Source: Sphagnum compactum
Lineage: Eukaryota; Bryophyta; Sphagnopsida; Sphagnales
Reading direction: 5' to 3'
Length of the DNA stretch: 64,000 nt
NCBI GenBank assembly: GCA_965153455.1
Contig: OZ234496.1
Location: forward strand, 1,736,001 to 1,800,000
Positions within the stretch are counted from its first letter, which is position 1, and each line of letters begins with the position of its first letter. The position numbers were made by a program, and so were the translations under genes. The notes beneath the pieces are model-generated. The model saw nothing but the letters and a program-made list of their open reading frames with translations. It had not been told where the DNA came from and did no database searches. Of the stretch, positions 11,466 to 22,469 are shown piece by piece.

Positions 11466-13173
11466 TCCAAGCATGATTGGGGTACCCCCTTTAAGTCTTG
11501 GGAATCCATTCCAAGGATTCCCAAATTCATTTTTTTTTTCATTTTTCTTATGACCTGTCTTACATTTCACCTTTTTTTCTCATGTCAAATTATATAATTT
11601 TTGTTCCAAATCTTACATAGGCTTCTAAAGTATCTTTCGTTTTCACTTATGAAAATGAGAATAGTAAAATTTATCCATTGTGGGCCATATTCTATCAATG
11701 GCCCAAAATTCTCAGAAATTTGACTTTTTGAAACTTTTTACATTGCAATAGGGCATTTTGTTCTTGTCACATTCATGTGTCTTATACACATTAACACATA
11801 AGGTGTTTGTGGTAAAAATCTTGGGCGAAAGAAAGTTGTTTAAACATTCCTTATGAGTCATTGAATGTTTTTTTTCTCATGAGACATAATCCTAAATTTT
11901 TTTCAAGGATTTGATAGGAATCCTTAAACTTGTTCAATCTTGACATTCTATGCATAAAAATATATATCTTTGTAATGTATTTATCTATGAATAAAATCAA
12001 ACTTTCAATATGAATGTGTTATTAAGTTTCAACATGTTTAAGTAAGGGGTTTAGTGAATATAAAAGGAGATAGTCCTTCTGGGTACCCCAACCATGCTTT
12101 GACCCAAAGGAATTAAACTAGATAGGTTATTTATAATAACAGATGAAGGTAATATTACAACAAAAGGTGTTCCTGTACACCAAGTGATTTCACTGGATTA
12201 TGAGTGAATTCACTAGTATAATGAACAGGGATTAATGAACTGCACTCACATTTTGTAATAGTTTAATACAATAATGAAATAAATGAAATGCAATAGTTTC
12301 AGCCATGGGCCTGAAAATAGTTTCATAGGATTGAAGGTATTGCACACGTAAGAAAATAAAAATTTGTCATGTTATGCATTGCTCCAATGAAAGTATTGTA
12401 TTAAAAAAAATGATGTACAATGTGATATTTTCCCTTTTGCCCTAGGGGTATTTCATTTTAAAAAATCATCTAGTGGGTGTGCATTACCCTTATGAAGGCA
12501 ATGTGATGATTAGTTAATTTATATATATTTTTGCAAGTTGTCTTGAGGGTATGGCACATGTTTGAACTCTAATAGTAGCGAGGGAGTGCAAGCAAGGCAT
12601 TGCAAAATGGTGGTATTGCAAAATGGTTACATTAGTGGATTAATGTGGCTTGAGTAAAGATATCAAGTTCTTTTGCAATAGCTTTCAATTCTCAACTTTT
12701 ATAGGGCTAAATTGAAAAAATTCAAATTAATTACAATATCTTCATTTGGGTCATTGCAACATTGTTTTCAGTAGTTGTGGAGTTGCCGGTCTGGAAAGTA
12801 GGTAGGAAGGATGGTGGAACAACTTACCTTGTATATTGCAATACCCTTATCGCATGTGTTGTCATTGCCTTGGTGGAAATTTAGTGTGTAGGTACATAGG
12901 TAGTTGGGTGGGCAGGTAGGTAGCTGCGTAGAGAGTAGGTAGGTGAGGGAGGGAGGAGGCCAGGCTGCATAGGTGGGTAATCTAAATGTAGGTGGGTTGG
13001 TGGTGGGTTGGTGAGACTTGGGCGGGTGTGGGGATGAGGAAAAGAAAAGTTCCCCAAAAAAAAACTTTGGATGAGGGGGAAAAAAGGGTCAACCTGAGCT
13101 CACCATCTCGGTTAGCCCACAAACAGGGAGGGACGAAAAAGGTACACCCGTCAGTGCACCATTCATCAACTTT

Positions 13174-13205
13174 GGTCCACTGGTGGGTGCTGGTTCACTC
13201 TGGCC
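13174..13205 (-). repeat. Right TIR of the 5.4-kb element
   Basis: This 32-bp inverted counterpart of the left TIR ends in ...GGTTCACTCTGGCC at its outer edge. It is followed directly by the 9-bp candidate duplication CTGTTATTT. Confidence 0.8.
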
Positions 13206-13214
13206 CTGTTATTT

Positions 13215-15559
13215 GGTTCGATCTTTTTGGTATTTTATTGATAATAGCCAAGAGGGCTGCCCAAATCAACAAGATATGAAATAAGGACGCAATTGGGTGT
13301 GACTTTAAGAATATATCTATTGGATGTATCCTTGTCTTAAAGCAGTTCCAACAATAGCAGTAAGTTGTTTATAGATTAAATTTTGGATGATTCATCGCAC
13401 TAATGTTTGACTAATGTAAGTCTGTAACTGTGTGTAACTAAGCAATGTAGAGTGAGTGAGGGCATCGATAATATATCTTGTTTTTTGTTTATCAATCATG
13501 ACGATTGGCTCACTTTCAATACTTTTGCTTTTGGGGTGCTTTGCTGCAAGGTTTTTTATGGTGTTTATGGGTGAGGATGGGGAAAAATTTTAAACTCCAT
13601 CTTGGATGTGTGAAATATTTAATGATGCTCAAGTGCAAGGTGTAATTGGAGTTGCTCTTACATAAAATGATGGTCTTACTGTCCAAATTTAACATTTCTT
13701 GCGTTAAAGATAGTCACTAATAAGAGAGGTCCATCTTTAACAATAAAATGGCGTGGACGTTATACGTTGGATGAAAAAAAATTTAGAATAGCTTGAAAAT
13801 GAGTTTGGATGATTGGACCTATATATTTGTCTGCACAAGGCCCAGTAACAAAAAATGATGACTTCTGTTCTTTCCTCTTTGCAATGATTTTTTTTCATTT
13901 GTGCCAAAAATTAAAAAAATCATGATGACTTCTCAATAGCTAGCCATAATGATTGGCCCAGGTGATAGCATTTAAATATTCTCTCCACTTGTGGAGTTAA
14001 ATTTTGCAGGTGTATGGGTGGGATGCTGAAACAATTAACACCCTATGTTGGAGGTGATAAATACCACTAGTCCCTGACATAGCAGGTGCGGGTTTACATG
14101 GTGTCAGGTGTCCGCTATTATTCTACAGAACTTTGCATTTCCAGTTTTGGGATGAGAACCAATTCCAAACCTCAGGTCAGTTTCATATTGGGGGTCTGGT
14201 AATTTAAACAAGGACCTCTAGTTTTCCAACCTGCCAATGAGGGTCACCACTCACCACCCAACAGTGTCTTAAACATTAGTAGGTAGCCCCATTGTAGCTG
14301 TTGACTATTGTTGTCTATCACTTCAATATGACATGTTTGATTTCACTCACTTTCAAGTTAGGGATTAAAGGGTCAAACAAGGGCCCAAAGATAGAGTGAC
14401 TGTTGGGATTATGTGTTTTAGTAGTATCCCAAGGGGGTTGAATTAGTTCATTCAGGCCAAAATCTGTCTCATATTGTAGTACCTTGGCCACTTCACCACA
14501 TGTTTGTCAAATAATTAATTATTTTTTGAGGATTTCATTTTGACAATTACATTAGATATATTCTCAAATGTTCCATCATTCTTTATTTTCCTTCAGAATA
14601 TATGTTTCTGAAATTTTTGGGTGAAAATTTCAACATTTCTGAGAATAATATAATTAGTGTTGAACTGGCCCAGGTACTATGGCAATCGAGGTTGCCAAAG
14701 TAATTGACAGTCCTAGTGAGTGTAAACAGTCCTTCCTACTTATCTCTATAACTTAATTGACCAGGCCTGGTAAATCACACAGTTAGTTTGTGTGTCATAT
14801 TCCAGCTTTTTTTCTAAGCGGCACAACAGCCATCTGCTGGATCCACAGTTGGTACAATCAATTTCACTGGTATTGTGACTCTACTATGAAGAACACACTT
14901 GAGATGTGAATCAATGGTGCGAAAAATTCATTATGTTCTTGAACAGCCCCTGGTAGAACTGGATTACCACCCAACGGAATGGCAGCTCACCCTTGTGGGA
15001 TCTACCCATGGCTGGTGTAGTGCATGATGACCTGACTGGTTGCAGAATGGCAAATCTCAAGAAGTACTTAAACATCCATGATCATCTACAAATTCAAGTA
15101 TCCTCTAAACTTACCCTTTTCCTGATTCATCACCAGAGAAAAGTGATAGGTGCCTTCAGTGCGGTTGGGACTAGCATGGGGAGGATCTCTCTTTGTGCAC
15201 CTTGGGAGTGAAGCGCATGCACAAAGGGGGGAAAGCAGACCCGTTTCACTCAGCCATGCACCTTGGGTGCACCAGCACCCACACTGGTACCTACCATGGT
15301 AGAAACCCCAAAATCCATTTAATATTGCTTCTAAATACTACAAATATCTCATGAGTAGACTAGATCAAGGTCTCCGAGTCCAAATCTAACATTTGTTGGG
15401 CTAAATATGGTCACTTAAGAGGCCTAACTCAAAAAGGTGAAGGTACGACCATGGGTGCTGGTTTATTTCTTGGAGAAGTTAACCAGATTCCCATTTCCAT
15501 TTATGTGTGGAACTGGATCCAGAGGTTCTTGTTTAAAAATTAAAGAATCACCAACACTT
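13215..15559. other. Gene-free stretch
   Basis: No supported gene. Short frames (such as 14993-15211) lack motifs. 'caccagcaccca' near 15270 resembles the inner MULE TIR, but I see no partner or target duplication for it. Confidence 0.5.
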
Positions 15560-15568
15560 GTGGGTACC

Positions 15569-15955
15569 GGCCACAGTGAACCAGCACCCACCAACGCACC
15601 GTCAAGAATGGATGATAAGTGGTCAGGAAACAGTTTTCTGCTGGGTTCCAGTTGCCTAGGTAACCATGGTGGTTAGCTCAGTGTTTGTTTTTTTACTACC
15701 TACCTACTAACAACCCACAAGTTAGTAGGGTTGTTAGTAGGTAGGTAGTAAAAGCAGCCCTCACCTAAGTATAAACCATCTACTTACCTAGTAGTTACCT
15801 ATTTTCCTACCTATCTACCTGTATATGAGACCTATTTCTTACAGAATTGGTTATCAAGTGAAATCAAATATTAACTCAGTTGAAGTTCATCCACAACTGA
15901 GTAATAACGGGCATCCAGTGAATGGTGCGCTGGTGGGTGCGGGTTCACTGTCTTA
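15569..15955. mobile_element. MULE-family MITE, 387 bp
   Basis: The left TIR begins GGCCACAGTGAACCAGCACC at 15569. The right end reads inwards to the same sequence, with the last four outer bases changed (CTTA instead of GGCC). The nine bases on each side, GTGGGTACC at 15560-15568 and 15956-15964, are identical, a perfect 9-bp target duplication. The centre has a long hairpin (15696-15748). A second copy with the same interior is at 45032-45414. There is no coding capacity, so it would depend on a related autonomous element. Confidence 0.88.
15696..15748. repeat. Perfect 21-bp-arm hairpin inside the MITE
   Basis: The arm 15696-15716 (CTACCTACCTACTAACAACC plus C) is the exact reverse complement of 15728-15748, with an 11-base loop. 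The 45-kb copy keeps 16 bp of the stem (45162-45177 with 45188-45203). Confidence 0.9.
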
Positions 15956-16008
15956 GTGGGTACCTGCTTGGAAGAATAGGTACTACTAGGTACCGAGGAA
16001 CCAAAAAA

Positions 16009-16400
16009 CTACTCAGTAAGTGTGTTTTTGTGATTGAGGAGCTCGTCCGGTGTGTCCCGGAAACTATGAAGATCTGTCTTGGGGGATGAACATTCTAGAC
16101 TGTCGTGGCTGTAGGCGCAAGCTACATGAGGGGACACGTGGAAGCTCCACAGGTTTCTAGATATCTTGATTCGGCGGCACAGACGGGCCGGGACTTGTGG
16201 CGATCGCTGGGATGACGAGGACTCAGCAGTGCTGCAGCCCAACGGTGCCGGTAACACAAGCCCAGTTCCATTGCCTGGGGGCAGGGTCACGCTTCTACTG
16301 CATGCAGGCAAGCAACTCCACCAGTACAGAGCATCTTCACCGGTGCTCAGTATGTGACCCTGCAAATTAATATTTGATGAAGAAAAATCAAAACACGGCG
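16009..16400. other. GC-richer unassigned segment
   Basis: Open frames run on both strands here (118 codons minus, 63 plus), but neither has a known motif and both probably reflect base composition. Positions 16327-16358 ('agagca...gctcagtatgtgaccctgca') match 20917-20950, so the segment shares a short repeat with the 20.9-kb region. Confidence 0.35.
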
Positions 16401-16724
16401 AATTGGCTCAGCAAAATAGTTTTGGCCCAGCGCTTTCACACAGTCTGCTGAGCCTGGTGAAAGGCACAGCAAAAAGGTAACACCAACTGTTGATTGGCTA
16501 GAGAGTTTGATTGGTCCAGGTAGGTTGCTATTAGTAGTTTCAAGTACTCACTCAATTTTTCTTTGCCCCTCACTAACAGTCAGTTACACAATGGGTCTGT
16601 GACCGAGAAACACTCCTTACAAGCTGCTGGGGAACACTAACTTCTAGCTTGTCCTTGCATGCTTGCAGCCGCCCCTCCTTGAACTATGGCTAAAAAGGGA
16701 AGCAGGGAAGGAAGGACGCGAAAC

Positions 16725-17058
16725 GCTAAATACCCCCATCGAGCTCTGTCCGGCACCCTTTCTGGGCCTGACAGTGCAGCCCTGCGGAGAACCGTGTGGT
16801 TCTGTCGCAGGGTTTGACTTTTTGAATGTGGGAGTTATTTGAGTACAAAAGAAATAAAAATTTGGAATCTGCTGGGCGGCAGCAGAACAATAATTAAGTC
16901 CAGCAAAATAAAGAACATTGTCATGTTCTTTTTGCTGAACAGAAGAACATGTTGAACCGTGCTGCGTGGTTCTATACAGAACCATGCCGGGCCGAAAACA
17001 TGTGCACAAGAAAACGAGATACATGCGCCGGACAGAGCTCGATGGGGGCGTATTTAGC
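16725..17058. mobile_element. Foldback/MITE-like inverted repeat, 334 bp
   Basis: The left arm 16725-16754 (GCTAAATACCCCCATCGAGC...GTCCGGC) and right arm 17027-17058 are reverse complements over 30 bases with one 2-base gap. The interior is full of smaller palindromes: 'agaaccgtgtggttct' near 16788, 'agaacattgtcatgttct' near 16912 and 'gaaccgtgctgcgtggttc' near 16954. Open frames in this interval run through the inverted repeat and are not credible genes. No clear target duplication was found. Confidence 0.7.
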
Positions 17059-17499
17059 ATCTCGCAGGAAGGACTCATTGCTTGAGTCCCTCTTGGCCTA
17101 CTCCTTCTCCAGTTGCATGTCTTGGACTATAGTACCATAGTACCTTGGTCCTTTCTGCACAAATTACTTTAATTTACTTTTTTTGGAAATTTCAAAAAGA
17201 AAAATCTCTGAAATTTAACACGTTTTTCTGGACGAAAATGAAGAAGCTTTTGAAATGTTCAAGATTTTTTTTTAATTTTTTGAAATGGAATCTTCAAAAT
17301 TAATTAATTATCTGGGAGACATTTGCAGAAGCTTCACTTTCTGGGAGATGAGGACCAGTAGCAGCAAGTTTTTTTTTTAGTGGTACCTCAAAAAAATTTA
17401 AATATATATTCAACATCCTCTTATGGATAATCAGCACTTCAGCTCATTATATTTACAAATTTCCAGTTTAAAAAAATTTATTAAAATTTAAAATAGTTG

Positions 17500-17735
17500 T
17501 TAAATTTAAACCTTCATATTAGCTATTTAGCTATAAACAAAATTTGAAGGTAAAGTTTTTTAATACCCTTCTATATTTATGGCTACTTGCTGGAACTTCA
17601 TGTAGAAAACATGATGATTTTTTAACAATTATAGTTTGTTCATTACAACTTTCTACTTAAACATTTTTGTATAGCCAAGTTTGGCTACTTTACTGTCTTC
17701 CAGATGGAGCTACATCACAAAGTTGAGAAGGAAAG
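17500..17735. repeat. Palindrome-repeat family, two copies in opposite orientation
   Basis: A plus-strand copy (about 17505-17605) contains 'cccttctatatttatggctacttgctggaac'-type sequence. A minus-strand copy (about 17610-17735), read in reverse, has 'ttgtgatgtagc', 'catctggaagac' and a TAGCCAAACTTGGCTA core at 17672-17687. They are the same family as at 2.0, 19.9, 20.2, 21.45 and 61.4 kb. Confidence 0.6.
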
Positions 17736-19700
17736 ACAAAACAAAACTGGAAACATATAAGCCAAAAATGAGTTTTCAAATTGAAATTACCTATTTTGAG
17801 GAAAGAAAAAACCTCCTCATAAATAATAAGCAGGGGATTCATCATCCAGAATGACTCACAAACATCAAATTCAATGTGCAAAACTATTATCATATAAGAA
17901 CAACTATTACTATGTGAAAACGTGCACTTGATAAAATGATGCACTGGTTTCAGCCAAAGACAAATTGTGTGCACCATTGGAGGATAAGCTTTGGGAACAG
18001 CAAAAGCATTATTTTTGCATAATAGTATGTATTTTCCTGTTACCATATATTATTATATACATATCACTAGTTGGCTTGAGGGTGGGAATATACAACTATC
18101 ATGTTCATAACAACTGACTTGACATCACATAGAATCATCACCGTCATACGTCTGCACTATTTTTCCAGGTAGCTGCATTGGCCAACTACTTAAGGGATGT
18201 GTTGTTGGCAAGGAAATTCCTACCTATCAAAACCATTGGTAGTTCATGCTTTTTCAATTTCTTTGATGTCATAAAGGTTGTGAAATTGTCCTAGAAAAAT
18301 AGGTTTAACACTGAATGACACAAAAATTTCCAAGTTCTTTAACAAGATTTCACAATTTAATTGCAAAAAGTCACCATAGAGAAAATCATTGGGGAGGACC
18401 ATATTATTAAACAAGCTGTGACCCAACTTTTGATTAATCAATCATTAACTATTGGGGATGGGAGTTGCAACTTGTGACCAAAGTCTAAACCAGGTTGATG
18501 TATGTGACTCAACATTTTGATCAATTGAACCCTTAAACATCTGACAACCCAGATCTGGAATCTTTTGGAATTTAGCTGGGTGTGTTGCCTCCTTGAGTGT
18601 CAGATTCCAAAATATCTAATACTTGTTTTGATTTTGTGAAGTTTTTTGAGTGCTCTCAGATGGTCTGCTGACCAGGCATTGCCATGTGGCTTTGGGTGAG
18701 TTAATCATCAAATACAAGCCCAAATCAATCGGTGTTCACACAGCTGTTTGTGCTCAACAGTGCACCAAGGAGGGTGGTGGGCATTGTAGGTGGGTAGAAG
18801 GGGCTAACCCTAGAAATGAGTTTGAGAGCTTCAGTGTAGAGGCTACCTTGGGTTTCCTTTGAACTTGCAACTGCCCATAGTTGCTCATAGTCAAATTCTC
18901 ATCTTGAAAGTTGTTATGTTCCATTCATGTTTGAAGAATCACATTTTGGCTGGAAATGTGTTTTATGAATGTGTAACTTGGGTCATTGTGAGTGCCATAT
19001 TATGGTGTATTTGAGTATCATGTCTTAGACCTGATTTAACAAGTGAAAATTGACATCTAAGCCTTGGCCTGCATCTGCTCGATAATTGCATATGATAAGC
19101 TCAATCTGGTTTTGCTATCTCATCATCCCATGCACTTGAACTTGGCAAACAATTGTGAGAAAAGCTTACAAAAAACTTTGAACCCAACTGCTGATGTTGT
19201 GATTGGGTTTGTGATTAAGTAGATTGGGCTAGATTTCTTACTGAGGCCAAACCAGTGGGCTGGACTTATGAGCTGCTAGCCAACTATTAAGACCTACCTC
19301 GGCCTCCCCCCACTCCCAATCTTTCATTGAATTGCTGGCCTTGGCATGTTCACAGGATCTGCACCACTACGTCCAATAAGGCACATTAAGGGTCCAAATT
19401 AGTGGGCACATGCGCATGAACAACTTGGGAATAGAAAAATAATTAGTTCCCCTGTACGCCAGCAATGGACTCACTGGTTGCTGAGACGAACAGAATTGCA
19501 CTTGCCACATTACCTGGTGGGAGCCAGCAGCCATTTGTACAAATCAAGTTCTTGTGCAGATACCATTCCAATTCTGAAACCCCATTTGTGGAGATCATGC
19601 AGAACAAGAATCTAATATTCATTAAATGAGTGCAAACGGTGGCGACAAAAAACACAGGAAAAATCTCAGCAACAAGCCATCATTATGTAATTAGCACACC
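17736..19700. other. Gene-free stretch
   Basis: Short frames only. The 118-codon minus frame at 17690-18046 overlaps the repeat copy and has no motif. Nothing else was recognised. Confidence 0.45.
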
Positions 19701-19715
19701 TTTAGACACTCTGGC

Positions 19716-19754
19716 CCAGCTAATTAGCTAGCAAAAAATTCTCTAATTAGCTGG
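19716..19754. repeat. 12-bp-arm inverted repeat
   Basis: CCAGCTAATTAG at 19716-19727 and CTAATTAGCTGG at 19743-19754 are perfect reverse complements with a 15-base loop. It may be the core of a small MITE. The surroundings give no target duplication. Confidence 0.7.
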
Positions 19755-19859
19755 ATTTCCATCAGGTAGTGTACTTAAGGATTGTACAATAATGCTTAGT
19801 GTACATAGTTGTGTGTATAGTCGTGCCTAGAGGCCGTCAGGGTGAATGTTTTTTCAAGG

Positions 19860-20290
19860 AAATCTGTGGCTATCATCCATCGGAAGCTTTAGCCAAATCT
19901 GGCTACAAACCAATAAAAATTTAAAAAATTAATGAATCCTTTTATATTTCTGGCTACTTACTGGAACCTTGAGCAGCTTTCTTGCCTCTCAATCAAATCC
20001 CAGGGAAAAAATTAGGATAATTAATTTAGTTTTTTCTTAAGATTTTCTTTAACAAAATAGAAGGATCTAAAGTATGAGTGCTTTTTTGGCTAAATTTTGC
20101 CAGTAAAAAATAGACTGATTGAGGTAAGGATGTCCGCAGGGGTGGGTAGCAATGTGTTTTTTGTCAATTTGTGATGTAGCCAAAGTGGAATCATCATCGG
20201 AAGGCTAATACAAGCTAAATATGAAAGTAATATTTTAAAACATCTTTCTATATTTTTAGCTACCTACTTAAACCATATATAGAGATTGAG
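19860..20290 (+). repeat. Palindrome-repeat family, two tandem copies
   Basis: The first copy (about 19865-19985) has 'atcatccatcggaag', TAGCCAAATCTGGCTA at 19890-19905 and 'ggctacttactggaacc'. The second (about 20155-20280) has 'tttgtgatgtagccaaagtgg', 'atcatcatcggaag', a decayed palindrome and 'tctatatttttagctacctac'. The sequence after each copy ('ttttcttaa...ccagtaaaaa' or 'ccagcaaaaa') is also similar, so the full element may be about 250-300 bp. Confidence 0.65.
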
Positions 20291-20596
20291 AATTTTTTCT
20301 TAAATTTTGGTCAAATTTGGCTCTTGAAAATCTCAAAAATAACTCAGTTTTAGCACTTTTAAAATTTAGTTTCTCTACATAGCCAGCAAAAAGGAGGCTG
20401 GTGGGTAGCGGCCCTACAGGTCCGTCTCTCTCTCTCTCGGTCGGCACTGACCACCACCTAGACAAACGCTGGACGGAACCGGTTCTCTAAAATGTCGAGT
20501 AACGGCAACTAGAGAGAAGGAGAACCACAAGGCACCCAATGACGACACCCCACAGCAAATTGGGGTGGGGCCCGGGAGTGCTCACCTTCATAGAAG

Positions 20597-20717
20597 CCAC
20601 GTGTCGGCGTCATGCGCTGTTGCTTGTTGTGGCTCCACAGTGATAGAAAAAAGGTTACCGGCAAAAGACTGCGTTGAAAACACGCACGGCACGCCTTGTT
20701 GGCTGCGCCATATATAC
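20597..20717 (+). promoter_or_regulatory. Promoter-like block: ABRE/G-box and TATA
   Basis: CCACGTGTC at 20597-20605 is a perfect G-box/ABRE core of the kind bound by plant bZIP factors. A TATATAC block at 20711-20717 lies about 110 bp downstream in a locally GC-rich setting. The spacing suits a plus-strand promoter. The only downstream candidate is a 53-codon frame, so this could equally be part of a transposon or a lost gene. Confidence 0.3.
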
Positions 20718-20870
20718 TTTCCGAATCCGGTCAAGGGCTTTTTGAGACCTCAGGGGAAGAGGGGGAAAAAAAAAAACCCACCCCCAAGCTAGGTAGCTAG
20801 AAACCATTACATCGGCTCTTGCTTTTCACCTCCTCGCCGCTGTACAATTTGCTCTTCAGATTAATCAAAC

Positions 20871-21032
20871 ATGATTTCTCATTTGCAGCAGCGAAGGTTA
20901 TCAGGTTTACTGGTATACTCAGAGCACCAGGGCTCAGTATGTGACCCTGCACTAGAAATCTTGGACGAGGTACAACAGACGCCTGTGACCCTGAAAATAT
21001 GCACAAGCTTCGGAGCCTTGGAGGAGCCCTAG
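20871..21032 (+). CDS. Hypothetical 53-aa protein (doubtful)
   Basis: An ATG-to-TAG frame starting MISHLQQRRLSGLL and ending in GALEEP, about 150 bp downstream of the TATA-like block. Its middle (SEHQGSVCDPALE) corresponds to the short repeat shared with 16327-16358, where the plus-strand frame reads TEHLHRCSVCDPAN. I recognise no family. It may be a fragment of a repeated element or a pseudogene exon. Confidence 0.2.
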   Translation: MISHLQQRRLSGLLVYSEHQGSVCDPALEILDEVQQTPVTLKICTSFGALEEP

Positions 21033-21419
21033 AGAGTCTAATGAACACAGCGAAATTGTATTTTTCGACTGCTCCGTGTTTCTGATTGGGTAGATTTGGT
21101 TCAAATGGGTTGCTAGAAGGTAGCACTTTCCCACATATTTGCAGTGCCCGTTTCAGTTTTGTGGGTGTGGTTGGAGAAAAGTAACTGAAATTTGGATCTA
21201 ACCACTAGAGATGCTGTTACTACCAAACCCAAAATTATAGGTAGCTTTTCACGACTCTGGCCCTCATAGGTCCGTTGTGGGTGGTTCCCATGCTCTTGGG
21301 TCCTGAGGCTATGCGTTTCTTCTTGCAATGGATTTGTCCATTTGGGAAACAAAAACAGTAATTATTATAAATAATTACATATTTAATAATGAAAACCTTT
21401 GACCACAACAATGCAGAGT

Positions 21420-21590
21420 TCTTTTTCCCTTATTTTGTGATATAGCAAAATTGGTGATCATTCACAAGAAGATTTAGCCAAACTTGGCTATAGGCAAGAT
21501 ATTAAAGTAAAAAAATGAAGAATCCTTTCATATTTTGGATACTTTCTAGAACCTGGTGAAAAAATCTAGCAATTCACCCACCTCGCCCAG
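21420..21590 (+). repeat. Palindrome-repeat family copy
   Basis: It contains 'ttgtgatatagcaaaattgg', 'gatcattcacaagaagat', TAGCCAAACTTGGCTA at 21475-21490, 'aatcctttcatatttt', 'ctttctagaacc' and 'aaaatctagcaattcacc', in the same order as the copy at 61.4 kb. Confidence 0.65.
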
Positions 21591-22440
21591 TAAAAAGACA
21601 CCCTGTAATGTCAAAGTGTCATCATCACTTTTAACTAATTACTTGCAAGTACACCAGTTAGAAGGGGAAGTGCAAAGATTTCGACAACTAGGGTTAGGAG
21701 AAGAAAAGGAGAAGGACAAAGTTTATTTGCAGCCAGCTAAGGTGAAGAGTAAAAGTGTGGACTTTGGATTCAAGTGAAAGGACTCAGAAAACCAAAAGAA
21801 AAAAAAAAAAAGTCCTCCAAAAGTCCTCACCAGTCCTCCTCCCTACTTTGTATGGATGAGCATAAACTAAGCTATTAATAAAGTAGGTACAAGAAGTTAC
21901 CTGCTGCAACTGGGCTAGGGTACGGAGAAGACAAGTGAACTAATTTTGTTTTACCACCAGCCAGCTTTCCCAAAAGCCATCCAAGGGAAGAGGGGAGATC
22001 AAAAGAAGTTAAAAGGTCTTAGAAAAATTGGTGAGGGGCCAATCAATGTGGCTCCTTCACAAGGGGCAAAAAAGAACAAAAGAAGTTAATAATAAAAAGG
22101 GATGAAAGGCCGGCTGGAAATAAAAATGGCTTCTTGTAGAAGCAAACCTGCAATTACCAGCGAAAGTGGGGCCAGCCGAGAGGAGGGGATGAATCAGTGT
22201 TATTTTTCCTGGCGAAGTCGCCATTTTTTCATAAAGAAATTGGAGGAAAGAAAAAAATAGTGCAAATTCGACTAATTTTGCTCATTGTTTGTTAGTTAAA
22301 ATTATGACCAAAAAAAAAGTACGGGTACGGATCCGGGGCCAAAAGTATGTGAGTAAAAAAAACCATTCTAGCTTTTCATCGTGTTTGCTTTAGGGGCAGC
22401 TGTTGCTTGCTTTTTGGGCAGTCGGCCCACTTTTGTTTTC
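21591..22440. other. Gene-free stretch upstream of the NAC locus
   Basis: Purine-rich DNA with A-runs and 'agtcctc' repeats (about 21790-21840). No motif-bearing frame. It could hold distal NAC regulatory DNA. Confidence 0.4.
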
Positions 22441-22469
22441 GTTCTAGTGCATTGGCAGAGCTAGCGATG

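Larger units (their letters stand above)
7777..13205. mobile_element. Mutator-like (MULE-type) DNA transposon, decayed, 5.4 kb
   Basis: Both ends are visible. The left TIR (7777-7808) starts GGCCCCAATGACATAG and ends in ACCCACCAATGCACC. The right TIR (13174-13205), read inwards, starts GGCCAGAGTGAACCAGC and ends in ACCCACCAGTGGACC. Both are 32 bp and match the TIRs at 15569, 45032 and 62627. Flanking 9-mers agree at 8 of 9 bases. Subterminal regions are also inverted relatives: 'ctacctacc' and 'cccacc' words on the left (about 7930-8045), 'ggtaggtag' and 'gggtgg' on the right (about 12890-13010). Inside are a tandem array (8190-8850), a broken C2H2 reading frame (9487-9930), other short frames (8964-9212, 10351-10587) and a recurring GCATTTGCATTACC motif (11160-11460). 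I found no intact MURA transposase. The superfamily call rests on TIR and duplication length. Confidence 0.82.

Noticed and set aside
15255-15300. TIR-like 'caccagcaccca' upstream of the first MITE
   Set aside because: The match is short, no inverted partner or duplication fits, and the true MITE boundary is at 15569.
16009-16365. 118-codon minus-strand frame as a gene
   Set aside because: No motif or splice context. Overlapping open frames on the other strand point to base composition, and part is a short repeat.
16644-17078. 144-codon minus-strand frame as a gene
   Set aside because: It spans the foldback arms and nested palindromes, and no protein motif is visible.
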